From: Cristatella mucedo
Lineage: Eukaryota; Bryozoa; Phylactolaemata; Cristatellidae
Assembly: GCA_009760855.2 (NCBI GenBank)
Contig: WPIO01000198.1
Location: 126,001 to 190,000, forward strand
Direction: 5' to 3'
Length of the DNA: 64,000 nt
The notes under the pieces: generated by a model
Database searches by the model: none
What the model was told of the DNA's origin: nothing
The model's input: the letters and a program-made list of their open reading frames with translations, nothing else
Shown here: one piece after another, positions 10,613-21,491 of the stretch
Numbering within the stretch: the stretch's first letter is position 1
Layout: each line of letters opens with the position of its first letter
Position numbers and translations under genes: made by a program

Positions 10613-11279
10613 CTCGTGGTATTTGATTGAGGTAGCAGTAATTACTCTGTGCACTACTCGAACCCGATTATAGGCCGGCAGAAAAGAAACAGCGATCAAG
10701 TATCATGTTAAGCTGGTGCACCTACTTCAAAGCTTCATATCCGCAGGTCGCTGATTTCTTTTGTTTCTATGAGCACGATACAACTCTCTTCCAGATCATT
10801 GAACATGAAGACTACTAGCTGGAGCTGCCTCCAGAACGTGTGAAGATAATATTGGCTCGCTTGGTTACTCTCAAAAAGCTGCAGCTCTCCAAGTATTGAA
10901 AGCCAGAGACGTAAGCGGAGGGAAGCTCGTTCAGGAAAGCAACCGATTGCTGACGAATAGTCATTAGTACGAAGAGACCTGCTAAAATTTTGGATCGAGA
11001 TGGCTAAATAATCTTCCGTCAGGTGCGAGCAGTGGCTGCGAAGCTTTGACTCAGCGACTGCTCTCCTTGTGCAGCTCATTGAAAGCGAATCACTTATGCC
11101 CCCTCCCTACCCCCAGTGCAGTCTCGGGCAACCGGTATTGTAGTTACTGGCCTAACAGAGACATCCTTCGGCGACTTGCTCAGCGACTCGCCTTCATTCA
11201 GCAGCCTGCAGAGCTCATTTTAAAAAGTAACCGCTCTTGCTCTACCGTAGTTCTTAGTCGTGTAAGGTTCTAGACGAAT

Positions 11280-11940
11280 CAAGATCCCACTACGGAGAAA
11301 CAGATTCCCGACGGAATTTGGCTTGGGGTCGCTTTCTGTGAAGCCTCTTCAGTGTGCATCTAAGACACCCGGCGGCCTCTTCCCGACAGGCCTCTAGCTA
11401 TTTCCTCTCCCCCCCCCCCCGTCGGAAAGCTTGGGAAACCGACCAATTATTGGAGCCCAAGGCGCTCCTCCCGAAAGGAAGGCTCTTCAGCCTCTAAAAA
11501 TAAAATTACTGCCCTAGTTTGGCAGACTCCTCTGTGCGCCCGATCTTAAAGCTCCAGTCGGCTCTCCTCCGATTCGGAGGAGAGCCGACTGGAGGGAGCA
11601 CTGGGGCCACTGGACGATGCCCGGCAGGTTTGCGGCTCCGCCCAATTAGCGAGCGGTCGCTTCCCTCCTACGAAACACCTCGATGCAGCCACGCGAACCG
11701 AAAGGGCTCTTCGTTCCGTCTGAAAGAGTAGTCATGTCCCCATTCTGCGAGAAGGCTTATCTCTCGAAGGATTTAGGAATTATAAATCGAATTATCTCAA
11801 AAAGTTGCGATCGTCCCTGTTAAAAAAATTGCTATCTCTCATCACCACCGGAAATCGCTCCGGGGTTCCTCCGGCAGGATTCTGGCACCGCTCCGCCTCT
11901 AGGTCCGACAGCCACCTGCAGGAGCTGCTGCTGCTGCCTC
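11280..11940. other. No gene seen; poly-C tract and perfect hairpin
   Basis: Unassigned DNA with a poly-C run at about 11408-11420 and the hairpin listed separately at 11552-11594. The short open frames show no domain or splice context. The region from 10613 to 11280 likewise shows nothing I can support. Confidence 0.4.
11552..11594. repeat. Perfect 21-bp inverted repeat with 1-nt centre
   Basis: The left arm (11552-11572, CTCCAGTCGGCTCTCCTCCG A) and right arm (11574-11594) are exact reverse complements around a single T at 11573. Such a palindrome could extrude as a cruciform or fold in RNA. No TIR-like target duplication is seen. Confidence 0.85.
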
Positions 11941-11943
11941 GAT

Positions 11944-12126
11944 TAATAATAATAATACACTTGATAAAGCGCCCTCGGAGAACTTAATCTCTTTCTAGGA
12001 GCTTTACATTTGCTGCAAAGGGAAATGCAATTGAATGGTGAGTAATATCATGCTTGATAAATAGCATGGTTAGAGGTGACACGCACAGGGTCAGCATGCG
12101 TGTGTGGTTAGTGGCAGCATGCAACA
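11944..12126 (-). mobile_element. LINE-B 3' untranslated end
   Basis: An AATAATAATAAT tail, then the reverse complement of the conserved end (CACTTGATAAAGCGCCCTC, GCTTTACATTTGCTGC), then GGTGAGTAATATCATGCTTG and the TCAGCATGCG blocks typical of family B. It has no coding part. Confidence 0.8.
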
Positions 12127-12129
12127 GTG

Positions 12130-13940
12130 TCAGATTCACCATGCAGTGGCTTCATCAAGGTGACGCTGTCGGTGAAAGTGACAGGACATGACCGTCGCAG
12201 GTTGTGGCAGCTTGTCGCCTCTCTTAAGCGATATGTTTTGAGCCGATATAGACTATCCCTGCCAATGAAGTTAAACCGAAACATCAAGCATCGCTGCTAT
12301 GCAGCGTGCCACTATTAATTTTCAGATCCCCTCAAAAATAACTACGTTAGGCTCAGACAAAATCCACGCTAGCAGAAACTCGCGCCGTTTGCGAACTCGG
12401 ATTCGAACAGCGAATGTTCCAAGCCGAACGAGGAATTTTGCCTCGCCTCAGTCGGATTTTTAATAAAATCTAGTTTTTAAGCCCTCCTCCGCGTGTTTGC
12501 TGTCCTATCCTACAGTAGTAAGTAACCTGTATCTACGGATGAATTTGAACAAATTTAGCTGCCACTGGCGTGTAAGAACAGCGCGGCGAGCATCCTGATT
12601 AAGCATACGCATGCAAATAGCGGCGTGTATAATAGAGGAACTGACCAGAGGCCCCACCGAGTGCGTAGTAATTCACGTCGCGGTGCTCCCGCGATACAGC
12701 GGCTACCGGATATGCGCTAGCACAGATTAACCGTGTGAAACCTGAAACAGCCCGTAACTTCCGGATATGCGCTACCACAGATTCTTCGAAACTCTGTCAA
12801 AGAAAAGCGGTGTCTTCAATTACGGTTTATCATCCGCCGACACATGCACCGAGTTCCCATCAGATTTTCGGCACTTGGAGCTTTTTATATTTTTTGCATA
12901 TACTGCGATCATTCATTCTGTCGACCATAATACTAATTGCATAGTACTAATTGCAACGGAGCGCCTGACTTCAGCGATGCGCTGGAGCCGGACGCACAGT
13001 TCTAAAGGGAAACGCCATATTAGAATTAATTGCACTATGGAATTAAACGCAATTATCCGCCATATGACTATTATCTCCTCTGCACGAAGCGTGGAGCAAC
13101 TTTTGTTTAATTTAACAGACCGAACCTCGAACTCCGAGTCACGTGTTTGTCTTCGAGTCACGTGTCTGTCTTCGAGTCACGCGTCGATCTCTTCTGAATA
13201 TGAGCTGAGCGCGACGCTATTTATCCTGTAGATACTGTTCGTATGGCTCAGTCGACAACTACAGAGATCGTTGATGCCATATCATCAGCATCTCCGTCGC
13301 TCGTAGCCAGTTGTACGTGGCCGTTCAAGCCGACATTTCTCTAGGGAAGTCAGTTGATGTAGCATTGCATGGAGCTACGGATAGGATGGTGTAACTGCTT
13401 TTAACGATTGTAGTTGCTCTGCTCGCTAATACCCCAGCAAAGGTGTGGCCAATACAGTATCTGGAAGATGATCACTGTACAACTGTTCTCAAGCGTTGAT
13501 AAAAACCTATAGCTCGCCCTCTGATTCCTCAATCTTTCTCAAAGTGCACTTTGCACTTTACGCCATGCACTTTAGTTTTTAATGGACTAGCTGACACTGA
13601 AGTTGTAGGATTCTAGCAGTAGTTGCTTTCCAAATATGTCGTCAGATCGTCAAAGGAGTGCGTATCTCCTTTTTTCGTATTGTACGCTTCCAGCAGATGA
13701 AGAAAATGTCTGCAGTGCGTCATATTTCAGCTACCTTGGCCATATTTTAAGGCTGTGCAAAGTCTTGACCCGAGACAGTTATCCGCGCTACCCTCACGAA
13801 AAGTAGAGTGTGAACGATATATCCTGGAGACTTTTAGATCAGTGCCAAGTACCAAATATCCAAAGTATGTGTCATCAAACGTCAGGCATATCGATGGGAC
13901 TAGAGCAAAGGATCGCTGGACGAGCAAGTTACTTAACATC
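12130..13940. other. Unassigned sequence
   Basis: No domain, splice-consistent exon or clear repeat recognised. A minor 20-bp tandem (GAGTCACGTGTNTGTCTTC, 2.5 copies) lies at 13136-13184. Open frames up to 154 codons have no recognisable features. Confidence 0.4.
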
Positions 13941-13949
13941 CCATGCAGC

Positions 13950-14108
13950 AAGGATTACCACTGCCACGACCCTGCTGGATCTATCAGCTGCGTCCGACAC
14001 TATTGATTACGATGAATGATTGATAAAGACGATCGGTCCGGCAGAAGAGGCACTGGCTAGCGCAGTTTAAATCGCACTTGTCCAATCGTGTTCAACTCGT
14101 GTCGTGCG
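13950..14108 (+). mobile_element. LINE family A reverse-transcriptase fragment
   Basis: It is colinear with 45290-45450 of the large copy: CTGCTGGATCTATCAGCTGC, then ACGATCGGTC and GTTTAAATCG. It corresponds to the LDLSAAFDTIDH motif of the RT palm with frameshifts, and no flanking LINE sequence is recognisable. Confidence 0.7.
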
Positions 14109-14109
14109 A

Positions 14110-15365
14110 CGGTCCTTTGTTGTTCGTTCTCGGCTCTTTCTTGTCCTCTATGCGAGATGCGAGTGCTTTGTGTACGTCTGTGTGCTAAACAGTAAACGGC
14201 TTGCCAGAACATTCGTACTAAGCAGTACTAGGCAACGCCGTGTTTCCACGGGCGTGCAGATGTCAATTCCAACAGCGTGTCTGTCGTCTGCGACCGACAG
14301 GAATGCTGCACTCTGGTGCCTGGGATTCACAGCCACCCCGCCCCACCCCCATCGCTCCCGAGCGTACGTGTAAATGCTCACGGAGCGCTAGAGCACTGAG
14401 TGTCAGTGCCCTCAGTCGCCGCTCTTGTCGAGTCACTGCTCACGGAGCGCTGCCGAGCCCTCCGTCGCTCTTGGCTGACGCCTTTTGCTTGGCATTTTGC
14501 GGTGTGCAGCAGCCCGGCTCTCGAGCGACTCGCAAATCGTCGGACCGTACGGTCGGAAGCTTCCGGAAGCTACTTTCTACCAGGCTCCGCTACGCGAATC
14601 TCGCTAAGATTTCGAGCACCCTTTACCGGCGTCGTGCGTTTCTTTGCCGTAAATACCCATAATGCCTTAGCCACTACGGGCGTTCGTAACTGTGTATCTT
14701 GCCCCGCCTCCTTACTCTTCCCTAACGCCAATCTCTTCGACTGCGACTTACTTAGCTGCGGCCACGTTTAAGTGAGTAATCTTAAAATCGAAAGCATGCA
14801 CTGGATCCAGCGTCCGGTCACGGTCATGACGGGTCACGCAAACCGTCTTGGCTGGTAAGGGCTTGCGTTTAGCACTTGCGTTCGGCTTGCGTTACGCAGG
14901 TCCTGAGCTCACGCATAAGCTGCAAGAAGCTTGCAGAAGCGATAAACAAGTCAGGCACGTGAACGCAGGCCTCATTTGCTATTAATCCCAGCAGCATTGC
15001 CACCAGGTCCGCATTGGCACTCGTCAGGTCTTACGGGCTTGCTCGACACCCGCTCCGCGCTGCTTTGCCAGCGAGAGGCCGGACAGAGAAGGAAACGTGA
15101 AGGAAAGGCTGCGGTTGTAAGCAGCACGAGCAGCGGCGGCCAGCGACGACGCCTGCGCACCTCGAGCGGCGCTGCTGCTGAGCCACGCCCACTGCGACTG
15201 CGTAATACCGCGTAATACCGCGAGCCTAGCTCCGGATTTATTCCCCCTCCCCACCAATTGCGAAGGGAGTAGGTAGCTCGCCGAGCCTCAAAGGCTGAGC
15301 CGTCGTCGACCAAAGACAGGCTAGGTTGAAGGCGGGCGCTGGACTGGGGCGGGTGGGTGATGGGT
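14110..15365. other. Unassigned GC-rich sequence
   Basis: No recognisable exon or repeat. Open frames on both strands (up to 140 codons) lack domains. This is the region between the cortactin and GTPase genes and the downstream flank of the latter. Confidence 0.35.
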
Positions 15366-15367
15366 TC

Positions 15368-15548
15368 GCGTGGTGAGCCTTAATGGCTCGCTGGGTAAGG
15401 CAGTTGCTTTTCACGACCTCGGCCTCGAGGTCGTGGGTTTGAATCTTGCGGTGGGCGATCCTTTATCGCCAATGCAAGCGGTGGTGATAGCCCGTAAAGC
15501 CTCTTCTGTCGCTATAAAAAAGGAGGCAGTTAAATCAGCTAGTATTTT
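15368..15548 (+). mobile_element. tRNA-derived SINE (family C)
   Basis: The head GGTGAGCCTTAATGGCTCGC TGGG resembles a tRNA with an A-box, followed by the B-box-like GTGGGTTTGAATCTTG, then GGGCGATCC, a body, CTTCTGTCGCTATAAAA and a T-rich end. It lies downstream of the - strand GTPase gene, in inverse orientation. Confidence 0.78.
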
Positions 15549-16155
15549 TTTTCGCGCTGTGGTACGGCGGCCCATCTACTGGCATAGGCAGCCCGCTGAC
15601 TACTACGCTAGGGCACGTCACGTTGCGAGTCACGTGCCCACTACTCGATACCCTGGGTGGGCCGCTCAACGTCTGCGGTCGTCCGTACGACGTAGTCGGA
15701 AATCGTATCCGCGTACGTGCAGGCGAGCACAGCGGCGGCGAGTAGCGACCGACGAGGCCCGGCCACGTGGTGCGGACCCTGCAGACAGCAACGTTTATTT
15801 GATAGCTCTCTTGCTGCCGCGGGACACGCTGAGCCAGAGCCGATGCAGCCCCGCCCACCGGACCAACCGGATCCGACCGCAGTCATACGGCGGCGGAAGC
15901 TCTCGCGGTCTGCTGGAATGCGAATTGACGCATTGCCGGCCGCGAGACGGGCTGCGGTCTGACGACGACCTCAAGTCGAGGCCGCCCTGCCGTCTTCAAG
16001 GGGCGCGAGCACTCTTCTTCCTCGCCCAGCGAGTGCTGCCATCTGACGGCAGTCTGCTCCCGGTTCTAGGCGCTATCGCGCCGGCTGCTGCGACCTCAGC
16101 AAAGCCAACCGGGCGAACCGTCCAGCGGTGGCTCCGTCTGGCGGACCAGCACGGC

Positions 16156-16260
<105 letters not shown>

Positions 16261-16435
16261 GCATCCCTCACGGCTCGCTAGTCGTCTCCCCAGCAGACGC
16301 CGTAGGGAGGGAGGCTCAGGCGAAGACCAGCAGGCGATGCTCCTGGCAGCCGGCGCCAGCATCGAGAGCAGACGCCTTTAGGAGTCACAGCGACGAAGTG
16401 CGCGGCTACAGGCGCGGCTATAGCCGAGCCGCCCG

Positions 16436-16945
16436 CTAGAGCGGCGGCGAAGGCGGCCTCGAAGCCCTGTGCAGCAGCAGCGCCTTCGTCGAGAACGCGG
16501 CGCCCAGAGCTTTGGCGACGTGCGCGATCGACTTTCGCCGCTTCGGCGGCGACTTGTGGCCCTGCTGGGCGAGCGCCTCGCGAGCGAGGCTCGCGAACGC
16601 GCCGACGATCGCCTCGTAGTCGTCGGCGGCGCTCACCTCGGCGAACTGGCAGAGCGAGTGCGACAGCGCCAGCGCGCGGCCGTCGGCGCGAGACACGGTG
16701 CGCGAGTGCTCCAGATCGCGCTTGTTGCCCAGCAGCAGGCACGGCAGCCGCGGCCGCCCCTTCCGGGCGCATTTGAGCGTCTCTCGGGCGCTCTCGAAGC
16801 TGCTCCGGTCGTTGACGCTGTACACGATCACCGCCGCACCGCACCAGGCCGCTCGCTCCTCCAGCTCCTCCTCCTCCGCGGCGACGGCAGCGATCGCCGG
16901 GTGGCGCCGCTGCTGCTGCTGCTGTACGCAGCCGCCGCCGTCGAC
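16436..16945 (-). CDS. Ras-like GTPase exon 4: switch II insert, G4, G5, tail
   Basis: Acceptor CTGCCGCACGCAG precedes [20 protein letters not shown], an A/E-rich insert, [20 protein letters not shown], the NKxD box ([13 protein letters not shown]), [20 protein letters not shown] and a basic tail ending RPPSPPL with a TAG stop. The (CAG)5 run coding Gln is at about 16917-16931. Confidence 0.9.
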   Translation of the reverse strand, partial: VDGGGCVQQQQQRRHPAIAAVAAEEEELEERAAWCGAAVIVYSVNDRSSFESARETLKCARKGRPRLPCLLLGNKRDLEHSRTVSRADGRALALSHSLCQFAEVSAADDYEAIVGAFASLAREALAQQGHKSPPKRRKSIAHVAKALGAAFSTKALLLHRASRPPSPPL

Positions 16946-17159
16946 CTGCGTGCGGCAGCACGTAAGCGAGGTGACGTGAAGCGCTGCCGCTCAGGCTAAC
17001 GCGTCTCGCAAAAGCAGTCGATTCGACGAGTGGGGTGATCTCGCCACAGCAACTCTCCCCTACCACATCTCGCAACCCTGATTGTACGCGCCGAGAAAAG
17101 AACATGGAACAAGTGCGTCTTCTTAAGTGAAGTGCTACTAAAAAGAGATTTCCCTGTCC

Positions 17160-17195
<36 letters not shown>

Positions 17196-17385
17196 GTCTC
17201 TTCCTCTCTCTTTCTTTTGCTCTCTCCCTCATTCACTCTATCTCCGTCTCTCTCCTTTATATTATATAGACATACTTATATTATATTATATTATATATAT
17301 ATATACATACATATATATGTATACAATACACATTTCCACCTTTATATGCATCTCGATTTGCTTGCTAACCCTCTGCTATCTCACG

Positions 17386-17439
<54 letters not shown>

Positions 17440-17442
17440 ATA

Positions 17443-17484
<42 letters not shown>

Positions 17485-18983
17485 TCTCTCTCTCTTTCTC
17501 TCTCTTTCTCTCTCTCTCTCTCCATCCCTTCTCTCTCTTCTCTTCTCTTTCTCTCTCCCTCCTTCTCATTCTCATCTCGGTCTCTCTCTCTCTCTCTTCT
17601 CTCTCTCTCTTTCCCTCTCTCTCTCTTTCTCTCTCTCTCTTTCTCTTCATCTCATCTTGATTCTTCTCTCTTCTCCTCTCTCTCTTCTCTCTCTCTCTCT
17701 CTCTCTCCCTCTCTCTCTCTGATGGGTACACTACACAAGTTTAAAGAGCAAACTGCGCACGCGCCACGTCTTAGCACGGATATGTTTTGCTTAACCCGAC
17801 CGAGTGCCTCTGCTGCCATTTAAAAAGAGCGACGTGCGTGCTGTAGGCGCCCCGTCCCGTACGTATGTCTACCCATTAGCTAGAACGACTTTCGATCTCA
17901 TGGGGTACGACGGAATGGCGCGTGTCGCGCATTGAGCAGCAGTAACAGCGAGGGGGCGGGGCGAGGGGCGGGGCTGAGGGTGATTGCGTCAGAACAGCAA
18001 GACGATCTAAGCTCGCTTTTCAGTCGCCCGATATTCGATTGTGGCCGCGTCGCTGCGTCCTCCGTACCGCGTGGCCTTCGAATGACGCTGCGACCTCCGG
18101 TACGTACGGCTCCCCACGAATAGACCTATGCGACAGCGGAGAACGAGAGCGTACGTCCAAGCGACCGCCGCGAGTCGCTCGCTTCCGCTTCCGCCGCGCC
18201 GAAGCGAGCGAACGCCCTCGGTGCGCGGCGCGCGCACAGGTGTAGCTCTAGAGAAACGCCTCATAAACGGAAGCGAGCCGGAAGCCATTAGAGCCGCGTA
18301 TTCAGGTTCGTATTCACTTCGCCGAGCTGGTTTGGTCTAGCGGTTAAGGTGGTCGCCCCGACCAAGGTCTGACTGAGGTCGTGGGCTCGAGCCCCTAAGC
18401 ATATGTGAAGAGCTTGAATAGAGATTAAGTTCTCTTGGGGCGCTATATACATGAATTATATATTTTTTTCTCTAGCCGCCACTCGCCGGCTTTGTAGAAG
18501 TCGGCTTTGTAGAAGTGGTAGCGCGCCCGCCAACGCGCGCATGCCCCCACGCGACTTAAGCAGGTGCCCTTTTAGACGCCCATTTACACGATATTACGCT
18601 TATTTATTCCCATATCTCTACAATCAGGTACCTTTACAAACGAATTTGACCAAGATAATTAATCAAAGGCCGCCGTAAACTTGGAATAAAGTTGGAGGAG
18701 GAGGAGGAGGCCATTCAAAAGTTGGACAAAACGCAGCTTAAAAAGCAGCGTCGAGAAACGCGAGGAGCTGTGCGCTCGTCGGCTTGAGCTGAGCTCACCT
18801 TCCGCGCTGAAGCGTCCAGAATCTCGACCTTGACATTAGTCGACTCGCTGATGGCGAATTGGTGCTTGTAGTATAGGTCTGCAACGAAGGAGCGCGTGAG
18901 AGCGGCTTCCTTTTTGTTCGTAGCTACCGAAGCGGCCACCTCGCTGTCAGCGCCTTCGCCGCGACGACTCGGCGCCGCCACTA

Positions 18984-19037
<54 letters not shown>

Positions 19038-19065
19038 CGCATTTTTATGTGTGTTTGTATATAAG

Positions 19066-19129
<64 letters not shown>

Positions 19130-19399
19130 GCATGTATACGTATGCGCCGCCTCACGTCATCTCGGCGCGTCCCTTACGACGTCCGTCCAGGCGTCGCTCA
19201 CTCCCGACTCAGGATGGGGAGGCGACCGAGCGCGCCTACGCTCGCATGCAATCGGCCGCGTACACACGCCGTGCCCACGCGTCCTTGGCACGCCCGACCC
19301 CGCGAGCTTGCGCGCGCGCGCGCGCGCGTTCGGACGCCCGTTTAGACTTTGCTCCCGCTACCGCCGCCGCGACGATAGCCGACAACACTCGTCGGTAGA

Positions 19400-19446
<47 letters not shown>

Positions 19447-19862
19447 AGGCGCGAGAGACGGCGGCGGCGGCCGCCGCTCCCATCGCGGCCGAGCGCTCGC
19501 GCCGAGCGCTCGCTCCGCCGGAGCGTCGCCGTCGCTCAGCAGCGCCGGCGCGAACCGGAGCGTCGCCTGCGCGCGGCCGGCGACGCTCCCATCGGGGCGG
19601 CAGCGCCTGTTGACTGACCGTGGTCGCTCGTGTAGTCGCCGATGAATCGTCTAGTCAGCAGGCGGACGGCGAGCGCTGCAAAAGATGCGAGGTACGCGTT
19701 GCGCCATAGCCGTCGCCAGTCAGGGTGCCGAGCGCGGCGCGCGCCGGGTCAAGCGACGAACCACGCGATGGCCGGGTCAGTAAATGTGCCGGCGCGGTGC
19801 TCACCCGATTTCCCGACGCCGGCACTTCCGAACAGTGCGATGCGCACTGCATCGTTTCTCAT
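16436..19862 (-). CDS. Divergent Ras-family small GTPase (RERG/RGK-like), four exons
   Basis: Exons in transcript order are 19862-19805, 19675-19619, 18878-18799 and 16945-16436, with good GT-AG sites and matching phases; the product is 234 aa. G1 is GSAGVGKS (residues 12-19). The next exon, [14 protein letters not shown], matches the RERG helix after the P-loop. The switch I threonine position reads Asp. G3 reads ILDASA (58-63) instead of DTAG, though DGGG follows five residues later; a Q5/A/E-rich insert then precedes [14 protein letters not shown]4 is GNKRD (138-142) and G5 is EVSAA. The C-terminal [12 protein letters not shown] resembles the RERG tail, with no CaaX prenylation box. These changes suggest weak or altered GTP hydrolysis, or an RGK-like mode. 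The start is the Met nearest the P-loop; an in-frame upstream Met exists at 20042. The subfamily is uncertain. Confidence 0.85.
17159..17722. repeat. Long imperfect polypyrimidine (CT) tract with AT-rich interruption
   Basis: CT-dominated sequence broken by TATATA/TATTATA around 17258-17320. It lies in the intron between GTPase exons 4 and 3, where it reads as a polypurine tract on the sense strand. Confidence 0.92.
18326..18455 (+). mobile_element. tRNA-derived SINE (family D) with LINE-B-like tail
   Basis: The head TGGTTTGGTCTAGCGGTTAA has an A-box, followed by the B-box-like GTGGGCTCGAGCCCC. The end, GAGATTAAGTTCTCTTGGGG CGCTATATA, closely resembles the LINE-B terminus GAGATTAAGTTCTCTGAGGG CGCTTTAT. 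Other copies are at 25965-26105 and 48535-48690. It lies in the GTPase intron, antisense to the gene. Confidence 0.8.
18799..18878 (-). CDS. Ras-like GTPase exon 3: switch I to G3
   Basis: Acceptor CGTTGCAG and donor GAAG|GTGAGC. It encodes [26 protein letters not shown]. The beta-strand pair before G3 is well kept (VKVEILD), but the DxxG glycine is Ala. It enters in phase 1 and leaves in phase 0, as its neighbours require. Confidence 0.87.
18987..19128. repeat. (AT)n and (GT)n compound microsatellite
   Basis: Two long AT runs, about 18987-19022 and 19068-19128, separated by a short GT run and TTTTTATGTGTG. Located in the GTPase intron. Confidence 0.95.
19401..19446. repeat. (CCG)n microsatellite, about 15 units
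   Basis: A perfect trinucleotide run within CpG-rich DNA in the intron between GTPase exons 3 and 2. The poly-Pro frame over it is not supported as coding. Confidence 0.95.
19619..19675 (-). CDS. Ras-like GTPase exon 2: helix 1 to switch I
   Basis: A 57-bp exon. Acceptor TCTTTTGCAG and donor CACG|GTCAGT. It encodes [19 protein letters not shown], matching SALVVRFLTKRFIWEYDPT in RERG except that the switch I Thr region is replaced (YTSDHD). Confidence 0.9.
19805..19862 (-). CDS. Ras-like GTPase exon 1: start and P-loop
   Basis: ATG at 19862-19860, peptide [19 protein letters not shown] and donor TCGG|GTGAGC. The start is chosen because the first beta strand begins seven residues on, as in RERG. 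The frame stays open upstream to an ATG at 20042, so a longer N terminus cannot be excluded. Confidence 0.85.
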
Positions 19863-19869
19863 GTTGGTC

Positions 19870-21160
19870 GGCAGCGCGCTGTGCCTGACCTCGCCTGCTC
19901 CGCAGTAGGCAACTTTGCCGATCATTACTGGACGCATGCAGAACCATCCCCGCGGGCCATTTACGCGGGCCTTTAAATTGAGTTCGGTATGACGTAGACG
20001 ATCACGTGGTTCAATGCTGGGATCGCTCGCCGCGGGCGGCACGTGGGGGCGGCCCCGACCGACGCGTGCCTACCGCCCGGCGGCCCTAGCGGAGCCTACG
20101 CCGCAGTCCGCGGCGTTGCATGTTTGTTTGTGATACTTGCCTGCGCTCTGTTTACGCTGCGATACTTTAAGGATGGCGGCGTGGGTGCGTACGCAGCCGC
20201 GGCTCGTTAAAACTGGGTCAGCTGCGCCTGGCGCTATCGGGCAGGCTCGGAGGGACGTCCAGCTCGCGGCCCTGCGGCGGCGGCCGCCGCAGACAATCGC
20301 CCAACGCGTGCGTAGCGGCAGGACGAGCGATCTGAGCAGGCAGAGCACAGTGGCAGAGCGAGCTCTGTGAGACTGACCCGTCGCAGACTCGCTCGCATCC
20401 GGCCGCCGCCCGCCGCGGCCACGGTGGCCACCGCGGTGGCCTGACGCGTCGCGTAGTGGAACTTGTGCGGCTTCTGCTGCTGCTCCTGCTTCGGCACCAA
20501 TGGTAGCCACAAGAGCGTGAGCAGCAGAAGCAGCGGAAGCAGCAGCAGAAGTTCCGCTACGGCAGCTCGCAGCCGCAGCCTTCGGTGGCCGGCAGTTGCG
20601 GCCGTTCCGGCGACAGCTGCAGCGTAACCGGTGCTGATGCAAGTGCCTTGCCGCCGCTGCGTCTTGGCGCCCGAGTCGGTGAACACGCCCGATCGGTCAG
20701 GCAGCGGCGGCGGAGAGTCAGCGACAGCACGCGCGATCGCAGACGACGAGCGCACGTTCGCAAAGCGCGGAAAGCGGCAGCGGGCGCCGCAGCAGCCACT
20801 GCGGCCGCTGCGGCGCCCGCTGCCATCAGCCACCAGGGCCGCCGCCGCCGCGAAGCTGCGATGCTGCATCGGGCGCTTCGGAGCAGCGAGAACGGCGGCC
20901 TCGTTCGCGCGGCGCGAGAGGCAGCGTCTGCCAGCGCTGGCCAGCGCGTGAAGCCGCAGCCGTCGTGGCTCCGGTCCACGCGAGCCGTCGCACGTCGCAC
21001 GAGTGTGACGCCGTCCCCTAGTGGACGTCGCCGCCAAGGCCAATGCCAACGGCCGCCGCGACCTGTTGAGCGCCCGCCGCGACCGCGGCACCGCGGGTCG
21101 CCGGCTGCCACATCGCTCAGCTACCACCGTCGCCGCTGCGGCCACGTGAGCACAGCGAAG
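19870..21160 (-). promoter_or_regulatory. CpG-rich 5' flank of the GTPase gene
   Basis: A dense CG-dinucleotide block beginning near 19.14 kb and spanning the first two exons and about 1.2 kb upstream. By analogy with CpG-rich 5' regions it may include the promoter and 5' UTR. No TATA box or initiator could be assigned. Long frames here (344 codons on -, 192 on +) look like compositional artefacts without domains. Confidence 0.4.
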
Positions 21161-21162
21161 TA

Positions 21163-21340
21163 ATAATAATAATAATAATAATAGCTGATTTGACACCCTC
21201 GTTTGTAAAGCGGCAAAAGAACTTAAACGGCTATCGGCACTGCTTGCAGCGGTTATTATTAGACTCACAGACTTAGCTCACAGCAAGAATCGAACCCGCG
21301 GTTCGTGTATAGTGAGCACATCACCTCACTGGCTTCGATG
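21163..21340 (-). mobile_element. tRNA-derived SINE-like element (family E)
   Basis: The + strand shows an AATAATAATAAT run, then a body and GAATCGAACCCGCGG. Reversed, the latter is a B-box-like CGGGTTCGATTC preceded by a plausible tRNA head GCCAGTGAGGTGATGTGCTC. Only one copy was found here. Confidence 0.5.
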
Positions 21341-21348
21341 CGCTGCTC

Positions 21349-21363
21349 TTATCTCTCTCTCCT

Positions 21364-21403
<40 letters not shown>

Positions 21404-21412
21404 TATCTCTCT

Positions 21413-21491
<79 letters not shown>

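Noticed and set aside
13810-14019. Small protein ending ATTLLDLSAASDTIDYDE
   Set aside because: This is a LINE family A RT remnant (LDLSAAFDTIDH), not a host gene.
16278-17105. 275-codon minus-strand frame overlapping the GTPase exon
   Set aside because: It is an alternate frame of the GTPase exon; the other frame carries the NKxD and EVSAA motifs.
18330-18400. Genuine tRNA gene
   Set aside because: A- and B-box-like elements are present, but the sequence does not close into a clean acceptor stem and recurs with a LINE-like tail elsewhere, so it is a SINE.
20234-21268. 344-codon minus-strand frame and overlapping 192-codon plus-strand frame
   Set aside because: GC-rich DNA leaves frames open by chance. 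Both strands are open, the composition is Ala/Arg-heavy and no domain is seen.
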